A stretch of 52,691 nt of DNA, from NCBI GenBank assembly GCA_016931535.1, contig JAFGEP010000057.1, forward strand, positions 1 through 52,691, in the 5' to 3' direction. Shown here in pieces: positions 25,267 to 34,579 of this stretch; position 1 is the first letter of the stretch, and each line of letters starts with the position of its first letter. A program made the translations under genes and the position numbers. The notes beneath the pieces are model-generated. The model saw only the letters and a program-made list of their open reading frames with translations, was not told the origin of the DNA and did not search any database. This DNA is from Bradymonadales bacterium (GTDB lineage: Bacteria; Myxococcota_A; Bradymonadia; JAFGEP01).

Positions 25267-27423
25267 ATGGTCTCGCCGGAACAGCCGATGGCATCCATTG
25301 CCGCCGCCAGGCCAGGGAACCAGCGCTGGTTTCCGATCCTGGCGATGGTCACCGCCATGCTCGGCTGCGGCACCCCCGACGAGGAGCCGGTGGACATCGG
25401 CCTGGACGTCGCCCAGGACCTTGTCCTCGATCCCGATGCTCCGGCCGACCTGTCTGACCTGGACCTCCCCTCGAGCAGATGCACCCCCGGTGCCAGGCGC
25501 TGCATCTCCGACCACTTGGCCGAGATCTGCAACGAGCAGGGGGAATGGGAGCAGGTGCCCTGCGCCGATGACGAGCTCTGCTGGGCCGGTCAATGTGGCC
25601 AGGTGGGTACCTGCGACCCCTATGAGGTCCAGGAGTGTCTCTCCTACGACCGCTACCGGGGATGCAACCCGATCGGTACGGGATACGGCGAGTTCGCGGT
25701 CCCCTTCAACATGACCTGCATCGTGGACGGCGAGGGGGTCCACCAGATGGTCGTCCGGATGTGCTTCCAGGGTCAGACCCGGTGCCAGGACGAGCAGGTG
25801 CTGCTGCGATGCGCCCCCTCTGGGCTGGAGTGGGAGGAGGCCACCAACTGCACCCTGCAGGATCCCACCACCGTCTGCGACGAAGGCCGCTGCATCACCC
25901 TTTGCCAGTACATGGCCAAGCGGGATACCTACGTCGGCTGTGAGTACTGGGCGGTCGACCTGGACAACGCCTTCGTTTCCGCCGGCCACAGCGGGTACTA
26001 CGACGCTGCTGGCGCCCAGTTTGCGGTGGCGGTCAGCAACTACTCGGCGATCTTGACCGCCGAGGTCACCATCGAGGATGCCTACGAGATCCTGGCCGAA
26101 GGCACCGTTCCTCCCGGCCACATGGTCGTGTTCGAGCTGCCACCGGCTCGGATCGAGGGCACCATGCACGGTCTAGAGGCCTACCGGATCACCTCCACCG
26201 TGCCGATCGTGGCCTACCAGTTCAACCCCCTGGAGGACGAGGAGGTCTTCAGCAACGATGCCTCTCTCCTGCTGCCCACCAGCAGCCTGGGGACCGATTA
26301 CCTGGTCATGACCCGCAGACAGACCTTCGAGCAGCTCAAGTGCACCCTCACCGTGGTGGCGGTGGAGGAGGGGACCACCGAGGTGACCGTCACCTTGCCT
26401 CCACGCACCGATGCCAACCCGCTTTACACCCTGGCGGGATCCGACATCCCCGCACTGCAGGGCGGCGACACCCTGGTCTGGAACCTGCAGCAGTTCGAGC
26501 TGCTGAACCTGGAGACCAACCGGCTGGGGGCCGACCTGACCGGGACGGTGGTGCAGTCTACCCGCCCTGTGGTGGTCTTCCCGGGTTCCGAGGCGTCCAA
26601 CGCCCCCAACACCGACGACTGCGTCTACCGGCAACGGCAGCAGGACTGGGTGTGCGCCTGGGACCGGGAGACCCCCTGCTGGGATCCGGACCGCCAGGAG
26701 CCCAACATCGGGTACTGCAGCAACTTCATCACCTGCTGCGCCGACCACCTGGAGGAGCAGATGCTGCCCATCTTCGCCTGGGGTCGCTCCTTCAACGCCG
26801 TCCGGAGCGCCCCCCGGGGTGACGAGGCCGACGTATGGCGCATCATGGCCGGCGCCGACGAGGTGCAGGTCACGCTGTTCGGCATGCCCGATGCCGTCGG
26901 CGAGCCGATCCTCACCACCTATCAGATCGACACCGGCGAGTGGTTCGATTTCGAGAGCCGGGCGGACTTCGAGATCGCGGCCACCGGTCCCATCTTCGTC
27001 GGTCAGTTTCTGGCTGCCGAGCTGGCACCGTCGCCCCATAGCGTTCCCAATCCCCCGGAGTTCCCCCACGACGCCGGCACCGGAGACCCGGCCTTCATCA
27101 CCGTGGTGCCCCGCGAGCAGTACCGTTCCGACTATATCTTCCTGGTGCCGGGCGAGTATGCGCATAACTGGGTGAGTATCGTGGTGCCGGCGGGAAGCGA
27201 CGTGAACCACACGGACGAGGTGGGCTCGGAGGTGATCGACGGCGATCGGTTCGAGCCGTTTGCCTCCGGGCAGTTCGCCGCCCTTCGCTACGAGCTGGTG
27301 AACGAGGGGTACCACCGGTTGTGGGCCGAGCAGCCGTTTGGTGTCATGGTCCACGGATACGACCAGTACGTCAGCTACGGATACCCGGCCGGTCTGGACA
27401 TCAAGAAGATCAACCAGCGGTGA
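25267..27423 (+). CDS. IgGFc-binding-domain lipoprotein
   Basis: The 718-residue product has a lipoprotein signal (FPILAMVTAMLGC), a short acidic spacer (DLVLDPDAPADLSDLDL), a Cys-rich module with CTPGARRCISDHLAEIC and further Cys pairs to about residue 215, then a large domain. That domain (SAGHSGYYDAAGAQFAVAVSN, then VPIVAYQFNPL, then SNDASLLLPTSSLGTDYLV) matches the IgGFc-binding N-terminal domain family known from animal mucin-like FCGBP and many delta-proteobacterial surface proteins. The role is probably adhesion or cell-surface recognition; IgG binding should not be assumed. An earlier TTG at 25249 and a later ATG at 25288 are possible starts. The next gene begins 31 bases downstream. 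Confidence 0.82.
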   Translation: MVSPEQPMASIAAARPGNQRWFPILAMVTAMLGCGTPDEEPVDIGLDVAQDLVLDPDAPADLSDLDLPSSRCTPGARRCISDHLAEICNEQGEWEQVPCADDELCWAGQCGQVGTCDPYEVQECLSYDRYRGCNPIGTGYGEFAVPFNMTCIVDGEGVHQMVVRMCFQGQTRCQDEQVLLRCAPSGLEWEEATNCTLQDPTTVCDEGRCITLCQYMAKRDTYVGCEYWAVDLDNAFVSAGHSGYYDAAGAQFAVAVSNYSAILTAEVTIEDAYEILAEGTVPPGHMVVFELPPARIEGTMHGLEAYRITSTVPIVAYQFNPLEDEEVFSNDASLLLPTSSLGTDYLVMTRRQTFEQLKCTLTVVAVEEGTTEVTVTLPPRTDANPLYTLAGSDIPALQGGDTLVWNLQQFELLNLETNRLGADLTGTVVQSTRPVVVFPGSEASNAPNTDDCVYRQRQQDWVCAWDRETPCWDPDRQEPNIGYCSNFITCCADHLEEQMLPIFAWGRSFNAVRSAPRGDEADVWRIMAGADEVQVTLFGMPDAVGEPILTTYQIDTGEWFDFESRADFEIAATGPIFVGQFLAAELAPSPHSVPNPPEFPHDAGTGDPAFITVVPREQYRSDYIFLVPGEYAHNWVSIVVPAGSDVNHTDEVGSEVIDGDRFEPFASGQFAALRYELVNEGYHRLWAEQPFGVMVHGYDQYVSYGYPAGLDIKKINQR

Positions 27424-27454
27424 GCTTCACCACCGGTGAGAGGGAGAAGGCCAC

Positions 27455-30400
27455 ATGTCTCGTCGACAGCGCATTTGGACACTGATGGCGGCTGCTTTGG
27501 CCGCCGCCTGGATGATCCTGTCGACTGTCTCCGGATGCGGTGACGACACGAGCCCCACCGCCGATCAGGACGCCTCCGATAGCACCGGGGAACCGGAAGA
27601 GGACCTCTCCCCCACCGATGCCCCCCAGGACTTCGATCGGGCTCCGGATAGCCAGCCCCCCGACCAGACCGGTGACTTTGTGGCCAGCGACGCCGACCTC
27701 GACGAGGTGATCCGGCCAGATATCCCCATCCAGGATGCCCAGCAGGAGGACATGACCACCGTCGAGCCGGCCATGGAGATCCGCTCCATCTCTCCAGAGC
27801 GCGGTCCAACCTCCGGCCAGACCACCATCCTGATCGTCGGTCTCGGTTTCACCGCCGACACCGACATCTACCTGGGGGGGGCTCTGTGCCAGAACATCGA
27901 TTTCGTCGACGAGACCAAGATCATCTGCAGCACCCCCCCCAACGCGGCCGGCACCTATCACGTCAAGGCGGTCAACAACCGGGAGGAGTACACCCTGGAG
28001 AACGGCTTCACCTACTTCGCCCCGATCCGGCTGGACTCCCTCGATCCCGCCCGCGGGCCGAGCCGCGGGGGCATGCCCTCCACCGCCAGGGGCGAAGGCT
28101 TCACCTCATCCACCCAGCTCAGCATCGGCGGCCGAATGGCGATGGCCATCGAGGTGGTCGATTCCGGCACCGTCCGGTTTCTCACCCCGCCGGGCGAGCC
28201 AGGACCGGCCCGGGTCCAGCTGTCGAGCGAGAACGGCCTGGCCAGCCTGGAAGAAGGGTTCGAGTACTACGATCCCATCGAGATCACGCGCCTTCTACCC
28301 GCCGCTGGCCTCGCTGCAGGGGGAGAGGAGGTGCGCATCGCCGGACTGGGCTTCACCACGATCGAGGACCTCGAGGTCCGTTTCGGCCTGCTGACCGCCG
28401 AGATCCAGTCCGTCGGCTCGCGCGAGATCACGGTCACGGTCCCGCCCGGTCCCCCCGACAGCACGGTGGATGTCACCGTCTCCAGCCAGACGGCGGGTGC
28501 CTTCACCAGGGCAGATGGGTTTTACTACTTCGGCGAGGCGAGCGGGCTGGCGCTCTACCTGGTGAGCCCCAACCGGGGGTCCACGGCCGGTGGTACGACC
28601 GTGGTCCTGTCCGGCACCGGCCTGTCCCAAGTCACCCAGGTGACGATCGGTGGGGCCGCGGCGACCTTGCAGGATCTCACAGAGTTCCACGACAGCTACC
28701 GGATCGCCCGGACCCCTCCCTCCACGGCAGGCCCTGCCGATGTGGTGGTCGAAACCGCCACCGGCTCGTATACCCTCGCCGACGGCTTCACCTATCTTCC
28801 CGCCATCGACGTGACCGCCATTGGGCCCGACCGCGGGGACATCGCTGGTGGGACGCCGGTCACCTTGACCGGCACCGGCTTCACAGCCGGGACCAGCGTC
28901 ACCATCGGCGCCCTGCAGGCGGCTGACGTACAGGTGCTCACTTCCACCACCATCTCCGCCGTGACCTCCCCAGGAGCCCTGGGACCGGCCGACGTGGTCG
29001 TTCGCACGCCGGAAGGCGTTGAGGACACGCTCCCCAAGGGGTTCACGTACACCGCCCAGGGCCAGATCTTCGGCATCACCCCACTGCGGGGAAGCATGGC
29101 CGGCGGTACCTATGTCATTGTCCGGGGAGCCGGTTTCTTCGAGCCGGTGCAGATCTTGTTCGGAGGGGAGCTGGCCTATGAGGTGACCTTGTTGGATTCG
29201 GCCACACTCGCCGTTCGTACCCCCCCGCACTCCGAAGGCTACGTCACGGTCAGCGCCATTCTGGATGATGGTCAGGTCTTGACCTCGCCCGAGCGGTTCC
29301 TCTACTACGACCCGCTCAGCATTGTCGGCGGCGTCTGGGGAGAGGAGGTCCTGGGAGCGGTGAATGTCACGGTGCTGAGTGACAACGGCTCGCCCCTGGC
29401 GGGAGCCTTCGTCATGCTCAACGTGCGCGAGGACTCCCCCCATACCGGCACCACGGACGCCAATGGCCAGGTGACCCTCTCCGGGCCCGATCTGTCCGGT
29501 GAGCAGACGGTCACCGCTACCCGGACCGGCTTCTCCTCCTCCACCGTCGAGGCGGTCAACGCCGAGAACATCACCGTGGTCCTGAGCTGCGTACCCGAGG
29601 GCCAGTGCTTCTCCAACAGCGACTGCCGCCCGGGATTCGTCTGCATGTGCGGCCCCCCCTATGGCTTTGTCGGCACCTGCGTGGTCGAGCCCGAGTGCGG
29701 CTTCGAGATCACCAGCCAGGAGCAGTTCGAGCAGGTCTGCTCCATGTCGTACGACCCCACCCCCTTCGGCGTCATCACCGGGAACCTGACCGGTGTCCAC
29801 AAGGTGGACGACCCCGGACCGACCGAGCGGATCGTGGGCGCCGTCTTCACGACCCAACCCCACCCGTTCCAGCGTTCACCCATCGATCCGGGGAGCGGAA
29901 ACACCATGCCGGATGATGGGCCCTATACCCTCAGAAGCCGCATCGGCGAGGTGGCGCTGGTGGCCCTGTGCGGGCTGTACGACGACGAGACCAATGTCTT
30001 TTACCCCAGCTACATGGGGGTGAAACGCGGCCTCTTCATCGTGGACGGGCAGACCTACACCGTGGACATGGAGTGCAACATCCGGCTCGATCAGACCATC
30101 TCGGTGAAATCCCTGTTCGCCCCCTTCACACCCAACGGGCCGGACCACTACCTCCATCGTCCCTACCTCCACTTCGGCTCCGAAGGCTACTTCGGTGGCG
30201 TGGTGACCATCGAGGGCACCGCGGATGTGCTCTCCAACGACCGTTTCGCACCGCTGACCGGAGAGCTGGCGGGGCTTTCCTACTACATCCAGGGAGGAGC
30301 CTTCACCGGCTCCAGCTGGCCCTACTCCTACACGGTGCGACCAGGGGTGACCAACCTGCAGGAGCTGGTGGTTCTCCCCGCCTTTGTTCCGGTGCCTTAC

Positions 30401-30736
30401 CTGATCACCCCGGCCGACGGCGGCATGCTGCTGGAGCGCTACTTCGAGTGGTCCATGTCCACCGATGTGCGGCCAGATTTCTACTACATCCTGATCTACG
30501 ATTTCTACCAGACCATCTACTGGGAGGTGGTGGTACCCGGGGACCAGACCTGGTTCAACCTGCCCGACTGGCCCCAAGACGCCCCCGTGGGGTTGCTGCC
30601 GTCGGGGACCCTCCTCATGCAGATCATGGCGATCGACGCCATCAACTTCGACTATGACCAGTTCACCTTCAACGACCTCTCCATCACGAGTTGGAATGGC
30701 TACTCACTCAACGTCTTCCTCTTCAATGTGCCCTGA
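27455..30736 (+). CDS. IPT/TIG-repeat lipoprotein
   Basis: The 1,093-residue product has a lipoprotein signal with Cys28 (LSTVSGC), an acidic Asp/Glu/Pro-rich spacer to about residue 105, then about six IPT/TIG immunoglobulin-like domains (about 108-625). Each starts with a line such as ISPERGPTSGQTTILIVG or VSPNRGSTAGGTTVVLSG and ends in a YHVKAVNN or DVVVETATG type strand. A carboxypeptidase-regulatory-like Ig domain (GTTDANGQVTLSGPDL), a Cys-rich patch (CVPEGQCFSNSDC) and a 340-residue C-terminal domain of unknown type follow. IPT domains in bacteria mostly serve in adhesion. AGAGGGAGAAGG precedes the start. Confidence 0.88.
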   Translation: MSRRQRIWTLMAAALAAAWMILSTVSGCGDDTSPTADQDASDSTGEPEEDLSPTDAPQDFDRAPDSQPPDQTGDFVASDADLDEVIRPDIPIQDAQQEDMTTVEPAMEIRSISPERGPTSGQTTILIVGLGFTADTDIYLGGALCQNIDFVDETKIICSTPPNAAGTYHVKAVNNREEYTLENGFTYFAPIRLDSLDPARGPSRGGMPSTARGEGFTSSTQLSIGGRMAMAIEVVDSGTVRFLTPPGEPGPARVQLSSENGLASLEEGFEYYDPIEITRLLPAAGLAAGGEEVRIAGLGFTTIEDLEVRFGLLTAEIQSVGSREITVTVPPGPPDSTVDVTVSSQTAGAFTRADGFYYFGEASGLALYLVSPNRGSTAGGTTVVLSGTGLSQVTQVTIGGAAATLQDLTEFHDSYRIARTPPSTAGPADVVVETATGSYTLADGFTYLPAIDVTAIGPDRGDIAGGTPVTLTGTGFTAGTSVTIGALQAADVQVLTSTTISAVTSPGALGPADVVVRTPEGVEDTLPKGFTYTAQGQIFGITPLRGSMAGGTYVIVRGAGFFEPVQILFGGELAYEVTLLDSATLAVRTPPHSEGYVTVSAILDDGQVLTSPERFLYYDPLSIVGGVWGEEVLGAVNVTVLSDNGSPLAGAFVMLNVREDSPHTGTTDANGQVTLSGPDLSGEQTVTATRTGFSSSTVEAVNAENITVVLSCVPEGQCFSNSDCRPGFVCMCGPPYGFVGTCVVEPECGFEITSQEQFEQVCSMSYDPTPFGVITGNLTGVHKVDDPGPTERIVGAVFTTQPHPFQRSPIDPGSGNTMPDDGPYTLRSRIGEVALVALCGLYDDETNVFYPSYMGVKRGLFIVDGQTYTVDMECNIRLDQTISVKSLFAPFTPNGPDHYLHRPYLHFGSEGYFGGVVTIEGTADVLSNDRFAPLTGELAGLSYYIQGGAFTGSSWPYSYTVRPGVTNLQELVVLPAFVPVPYLITPADGGMLLERYFEWSMSTDVRPDFYYILIYDFYQTIYWEVVVPGDQTWFNLPDWPQDAPVGLLPSGTLLMQIMAIDAINFDYDQFTFNDLSITSWNGYSLNVFLFNVP

Positions 30737-32408
30737 TCCGCCCCCTTTTCCGACCCGAACCGGCAGGGGAGGAGGGCTGGGTTTTCCAGCTTGGCTGATG
30801 CTGGCTGCGACGCTACTCTGGCCTCTGCAAGGGCTGGCCCAGAGCGCCCAACCGCAGTTTATCCGCCTCTCCTTCAGCCATCCGGATGCCGCCCGGACCA
30901 TGACCATCACCTGGACCACCGAATCCGGGACCGCACCCTCCCTGGTCGGCTACGGCCCCGAGTCGGAGAACCAGTTTACCGCCGAGGGGATCTCCTTTGC
31001 CGCCAACGACGGCCTGGATACGATCCACGTGGTCGAGCTGACCGACCTGGAGCCGGCCACCACCTACTATTATCGGGTGGGGGGCCCGTCCACCTGGTCG
31101 GAACGGTTGCAGTTCCGCACGGCACCCGACGACCCCTGCGCCCCCATGCTGATCGCGGTCCTGGGGGACAACCGCCCGGATGTCGACTGGCTCCCCCAGT
31201 TCCACTGGAACCCGATCCTGTCCGAGACCGTCAGCAACGCCCCCGATCTCCTCGTTCACACCGGCGACCTGGTCAAGACCGGCAACGAGGCCGCTCAGTG
31301 GATCACCTTTCTGGAAAGCTCCGACCCCCTGCTGTCCACCGTCCCCTTCATGGCGACCATCGGGAACCACGACGACGGACCGACCGATGGCGATGGAGCC
31401 CACTACAACCAGGTATTCAGCTTTCCGGTCAACGAGGTGACCGGCACCGAGGACTACTACTACTTCACCTATGGCGACGCCCTCTTCGTTTCGCTGTCCA
31501 CTCAGACCTTCTACCAGGGTGAGACCCCCTTCCAGCAGCAGGCCGAATGGCTGGACCGGGTGCTGACCGAGAACCCCAGGACCTGGAAGTTCGTCTACCT
31601 CCACCACCCCCCATACACCAGCCACCGCGAGTTCGACCTGGGGTTCACCGAGATCCAGTTCAACCACCCGCCCAACGAGCAATCCCAGAACGCCGCCCTC
31701 ATCCCGGTGTTCGACCGCCACCACGTGGACATCGTCTTCGCTGGCCACAACCACTACTACGAACGGTTCGCCCCCCTGCGACAGGGAAGCCAGCCGGAGG
31801 AAGGCACGCTGGCCGAGGGGTTCGCCGACGGCACCGCCTACGTCATCACCGGTGGGGGCGGTGCGCTCACCTACGACGATTTCGACATCTTGGGGATCAC
31901 CATCGACCTGGTCGACTGGGTCTGCGGCTCCTCCACCGGCAGCGAGGTCTGCTCCGGCCGCCACCACTACGTGTTGATGAAGATCGAGGGGCCGACCTTG
32001 ACCTACGAGGCCTGGACCACCGCCGAGCAGCGGTTCGGCAACGACGAGGCCTACATCGAGATGATCGACTCCTTCACCATCCAGAAGGAGGCGCCTGACT
32101 GCTCCATCGAGCCCGAGCTGGACACCGAGCCCGCCGATGCCGGTCCGCCCGACCTGGTGGAGGAGCCCCAGGCCGACCCGGCGGTGGCTCCTCCCGATGT
32201 GCAGCCGGAACAGGGGGAACAGGAGGTGGACCAGCAGGCCCCCGTGGTGGATGAGGAAGAGGAAGAGGCCCCGGCCGGCACGACCAGCACCCCGTCCGGT
32301 TGTAGCTGCACCACCGCCCGACCTCTGGGATCGCGGCCATCGCCCGGATGGCTGTTGCTGGCTGTTGCCCTCGGGATCTGGTCTTTCGGGAGGCGGCGGT
32401 GTCGGTAG
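30726..32408 (+). CDS. purple-acid-phosphatase-like metallophosphoesterase with MYXO-CTERM-like tail
   Basis: The 560-residue product has a signal peptide (MLAATLLWPLQGLAQ). Next comes an Fn3-like purple-acid-phosphatase N-domain (IRLSFSHPDAARTMTITW, ending YYYRVGG). The metallophosphoesterase core follows, with metal ligands in LGDNRPD, HTGDLVKTG, IGNHDD, VYLHHPPY and FAGHNHYYERF. An acidic Pro-rich linker leads to PSGCSCTT, a hydrophobic helix (WLLLAVALGIWSF) and RRR, a MYXO-CTERM-like sorting tail known from myxobacteria, which should anchor it at the surface. It likely removes phosphate from exported or environmental substrates. Its start overlaps the previous stop by 11 bases. A later ATG at 30798 would shorten the signal peptide. 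Confidence 0.87.
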   Translation: MCPDPPPFPTRTGRGGGLGFPAWLMLAATLLWPLQGLAQSAQPQFIRLSFSHPDAARTMTITWTTESGTAPSLVGYGPESENQFTAEGISFAANDGLDTIHVVELTDLEPATTYYYRVGGPSTWSERLQFRTAPDDPCAPMLIAVLGDNRPDVDWLPQFHWNPILSETVSNAPDLLVHTGDLVKTGNEAAQWITFLESSDPLLSTVPFMATIGNHDDGPTDGDGAHYNQVFSFPVNEVTGTEDYYYFTYGDALFVSLSTQTFYQGETPFQQQAEWLDRVLTENPRTWKFVYLHHPPYTSHREFDLGFTEIQFNHPPNEQSQNAALIPVFDRHHVDIVFAGHNHYYERFAPLRQGSQPEEGTLAEGFADGTAYVITGGGGALTYDDFDILGITIDLVDWVCGSSTGSEVCSGRHHYVLMKIEGPTLTYEAWTTAEQRFGNDEAYIEMIDSFTIQKEAPDCSIEPELDTEPADAGPPDLVEEPQADPAVAPPDVQPEQGEQEVDQQAPVVDEEEEEAPAGTTSTPSGCSCTTARPLGSRPSPGWLLLAVALGIWSFGRRRCR

Positions 32409-32445
32409 CAGGTCGTCAGTAGGTCGAGACCTGATCCCCAAGCCG

Positions 32446-32459
32446 ACCGGCTGGCCGGT
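32446..32459. other. 14-bp palindrome between convergent genes
   Basis: ACCGGC-TG-GCCGGT lies in the 130-base gap between the phosphatase and the OmpA-like gene; AGGTC-GA-GACCT lies just before it at 32421-32432. Either could help end transcription from both sides, but neither has a U-tract. Confidence 0.3.
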
Positions 32460-32538
32460 GGAACCGGGAATCGCCTACCCGCATGGTCTTGCGACATCCA
32501 CCAGCTTGTCGACCTGGAGATTGGCGGTTGCCAGCCTG

Positions 32539-34359
32539 TTACTGGCATCCATCCTGCTGGAGGATCCGGAACTCGACCCGAGTGTTCTGTGCCCGTCCTT
32601 CGGGGGTGTCGCTGTCGCCGATCCGCTGGGTGTCTCCGTAGCCTTCGGCCACCAGCCGGGTCCAGCCCATGCCGCGCTCCATCAGCTGGTGACGGACCTC
32701 TTCGGCCCGCATGATGGACAGGTTGTAGTCCACGTCGGCGGAGTAGATGGTGTCTACGTGGACCGCGATCTCGACCAGCTGGATATCCCGCTGGAATTGG
32801 AGCAGGGCCACCAGCTGGTCGAGCACGGGGTAGGACTCCTCAAGGATGGTGTCGCTGTCCAGCTCGAAGTTGATGGGCCAGTAGATCGCGATCTCCTCGC
32901 AACGGATGAGCTCGACCTGGGCGTCAGGGCAGCCGTCGTCGTCCTCGAAGTTGTTGACCGTCTCGGCGTTGTCGGGGCAGATGTCGACCCCCTGGCAGGT
33001 GTCGGCGTACTGCTCTAGCAGGCCCATCTCGCTGACCCAGGGGTCGCAGATCCCGTCGCCGTCGTTGTCGGCGTCGGGGCAGCCGTCGAAGTCTTGCCAT
33101 CCATCCTTGTCCTCGGCGACGTCGGGGCATTGGTCGACACCCTCGCACAGGGAGGCATAGATCTCGCTCTGGCCGAGCTCGGCGACCCAGGGGTCGCAGA
33201 TCCCGTCGCCGTCGTTGTCGGCGTCGGGGCAGCCGTCGTCGTCATCCCACCCGTCGAGGTCTTCGGGTTCATCGGGGCAGGAATCGTCGATGTCCAGGAC
33301 GCCATCGCCGTCGTTGTCGGCGTCGAGGCAGCCATCTTCGTCCTGGAAGCCGTCGAAGTCTTCGGCCTCGTAGGGGCACTGGTCTTCCCAGTCGAGGTAG
33401 GTGTCGTCGTCCTTGTCGGGGTCGATGTAGGGGCCATAGCCGACCCCGAAGAACCCGCGCCAGCTGGGATTCCCGAAGCCCTCGCCCAGCCCGAGGCCAC
33501 CGCCCGCTTCCAGGAGCAGGCCGTCGATCGGCATGTACTTGATGCCCAAGAGCATCTCCAGCGGGCTTTCGGCCCAGTCGATGTCAGAGGCCAGGATGGA
33601 GGTTTCGCCGGACAGCTCTCCCATGAGGTACATCTGCAGGGGCAGGTGGTAGGAGATCCCCAACCCGTAGGTGAGGGTATCGTCAATGGCGAGATCGGCG
33701 AACTCGTTTTCCGGCCGGACCATGTACCCCACGTTCAGGCTCATTCGCAGCAGGTCGCGATAGGCGTAGTCGAAGGCCAGCCGCGGCTCGACCCGGACAC
33801 CGCCCTCACCCTGGAACTGGTCCTGGTCTCCCACCGGGATGTACACGGCGCTCAGGATACCCAGTGAGATCCCCCCCGGTTTGTTGAGAGATTCGGTGGA
33901 GTAGATGAGGAATCGAGGCACGGCGCGGATGTCCCCCAGGCCGAAGCCGGCGTCGGGAGCGCTGTAGACCAGGTGGGTACTCTCGCCCTCCTGCATCAGG
34001 ATCATCGGGACCGACACGCCGAGCTCGAACAGGTCGAACAGTCCCACGGCTCCCATCACGTCGGCCACCAGCTGGCTGTCTACCACGCCGACCAGCTGCT
34101 CGCCGTCGGGGCCCCGGAGCACCACCGGGCCAGAGGCGTAGTTGATCATCGCCCCTGCATTGAACAGCCCGTGCCCCAGAACGCGGGCCGAGGCGACCCC
34201 GAAGTAGTTCACCGTCTGACTGGGCAAGGGGTTGAACTGCTGGGCGTCAAACCCGCTTTGAGCCTGCGCGCCCTGACTCTGGAGAATGGCAAAGCTCAAC
34301 ACCAGAATTCCCAGTAGTCGAACTCCCTGAACAACCCTGCGGCTCGATGAAGGTTCCAT
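32539..34359 (-). CDS. OmpA-family porin with thrombospondin type 3 repeats
   Basis: The 606-residue product has a signal peptide ending AQA near residue 34, a barrel-like region to about 310, about six thrombospondin type 3 calcium-binding repeats (DADNDGDGVLDIDDSCPDEPED pattern, cut short here), and a C-terminal OmpA domain. The OmpA domain has NLSIMRAEEVRHQL and the late TPEGRAQNTRVEF, including the Asp and Arg that hold peptidoglycan. It likely links the outer membrane to the cell wall. The start at 34359 follows GGGGAG. Two 55-base DNA segments inside the repeat region (33034-33088 and 33184-33238) are identical. Confidence 0.92.
   Translation of the reverse strand: MEPSSSRRVVQGVRLLGILVLSFAILQSQGAQAQSGFDAQQFNPLPSQTVNYFGVASARVLGHGLFNAGAMINYASGPVVLRGPDGEQLVGVVDSQLVADVMGAVGLFDLFELGVSVPMILMQEGESTHLVYSAPDAGFGLGDIRAVPRFLIYSTESLNKPGGISLGILSAVYIPVGDQDQFQGEGGVRVEPRLAFDYAYRDLLRMSLNVGYMVRPENEFADLAIDDTLTYGLGISYHLPLQMYLMGELSGETSILASDIDWAESPLEMLLGIKYMPIDGLLLEAGGGLGLGEGFGNPSWRGFFGVGYGPYIDPDKDDDTYLDWEDQCPYEAEDFDGFQDEDGCLDADNDGDGVLDIDDSCPDEPEDLDGWDDDDGCPDADNDGDGICDPWVAELGQSEIYASLCEGVDQCPDVAEDKDGWQDFDGCPDADNDGDGICDPWVSEMGLLEQYADTCQGVDICPDNAETVNNFEDDDGCPDAQVELIRCEEIAIYWPINFELDSDTILEESYPVLDQLVALLQFQRDIQLVEIAVHVDTIYSADVDYNLSIMRAEEVRHQLMERGMGWTRLVAEGYGDTQRIGDSDTPEGRAQNTRVEFRILQQDGCQ
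33034..33238 (-). repeat. identical 55-bp segments, 150 bp apart, in the TSP3 region
   Basis: The two copies at 33034-33088 and 33184-33238 are identical and in frame, encoding DDGCPDADNDGDGICDPWV-like residues in a 50-residue tandem unit. A weaker third copy is visible near 33304. Such exact identity suggests recent duplication or gene conversion. Confidence 0.85.
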
Positions 34360-34543
34360 CGCTCGCTCCCCGTGACTGTCTGTTAAGACGCGAACCTTTC
34401 CTCTCGTGCAATGTAGCCGAGCGGCGAATGTTCGATCCTCGCCTCTACCGGTGAAAGACACCGCCTACCATAACGAGCTTTCCGCTGAGATTCCAGATCC
34501 TCATGCATCGAACCCGTTTTTCCGTGAAGCGACCACGTGCCCC

Positions 34544-34571
34544 TTGTGGCCCGGCCGTGTGGATGGATAAT
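34544..34571 (+). promoter_or_regulatory. candidate promoter with start of transcription at the mutS ATG
   Basis: TTGTGG (34544-34549), a 16-base spacer and GATAAT (34566-34571) lie directly before mutS. Transcription would start about at 34578-34580, i.e. on or beside the ATG, giving a leaderless message. No ribosome-binding site is visible before mutS, which agrees. Confidence 0.4.
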
Positions 34572-34579
34572 CAGGCACC

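Noticed and set aside
25267..27423. Calling the product an immunoglobulin-binding virulence factor
   Set aside because: The domain name comes from an animal protein; bacterial members are widespread in free-living species and no IgG binding is shown.
33034..33340. Possible mobile or satellite repeat
   Set aside because: The repeats are in frame and encode thrombospondin type 3 calcium-binding units of an OmpA-family protein.
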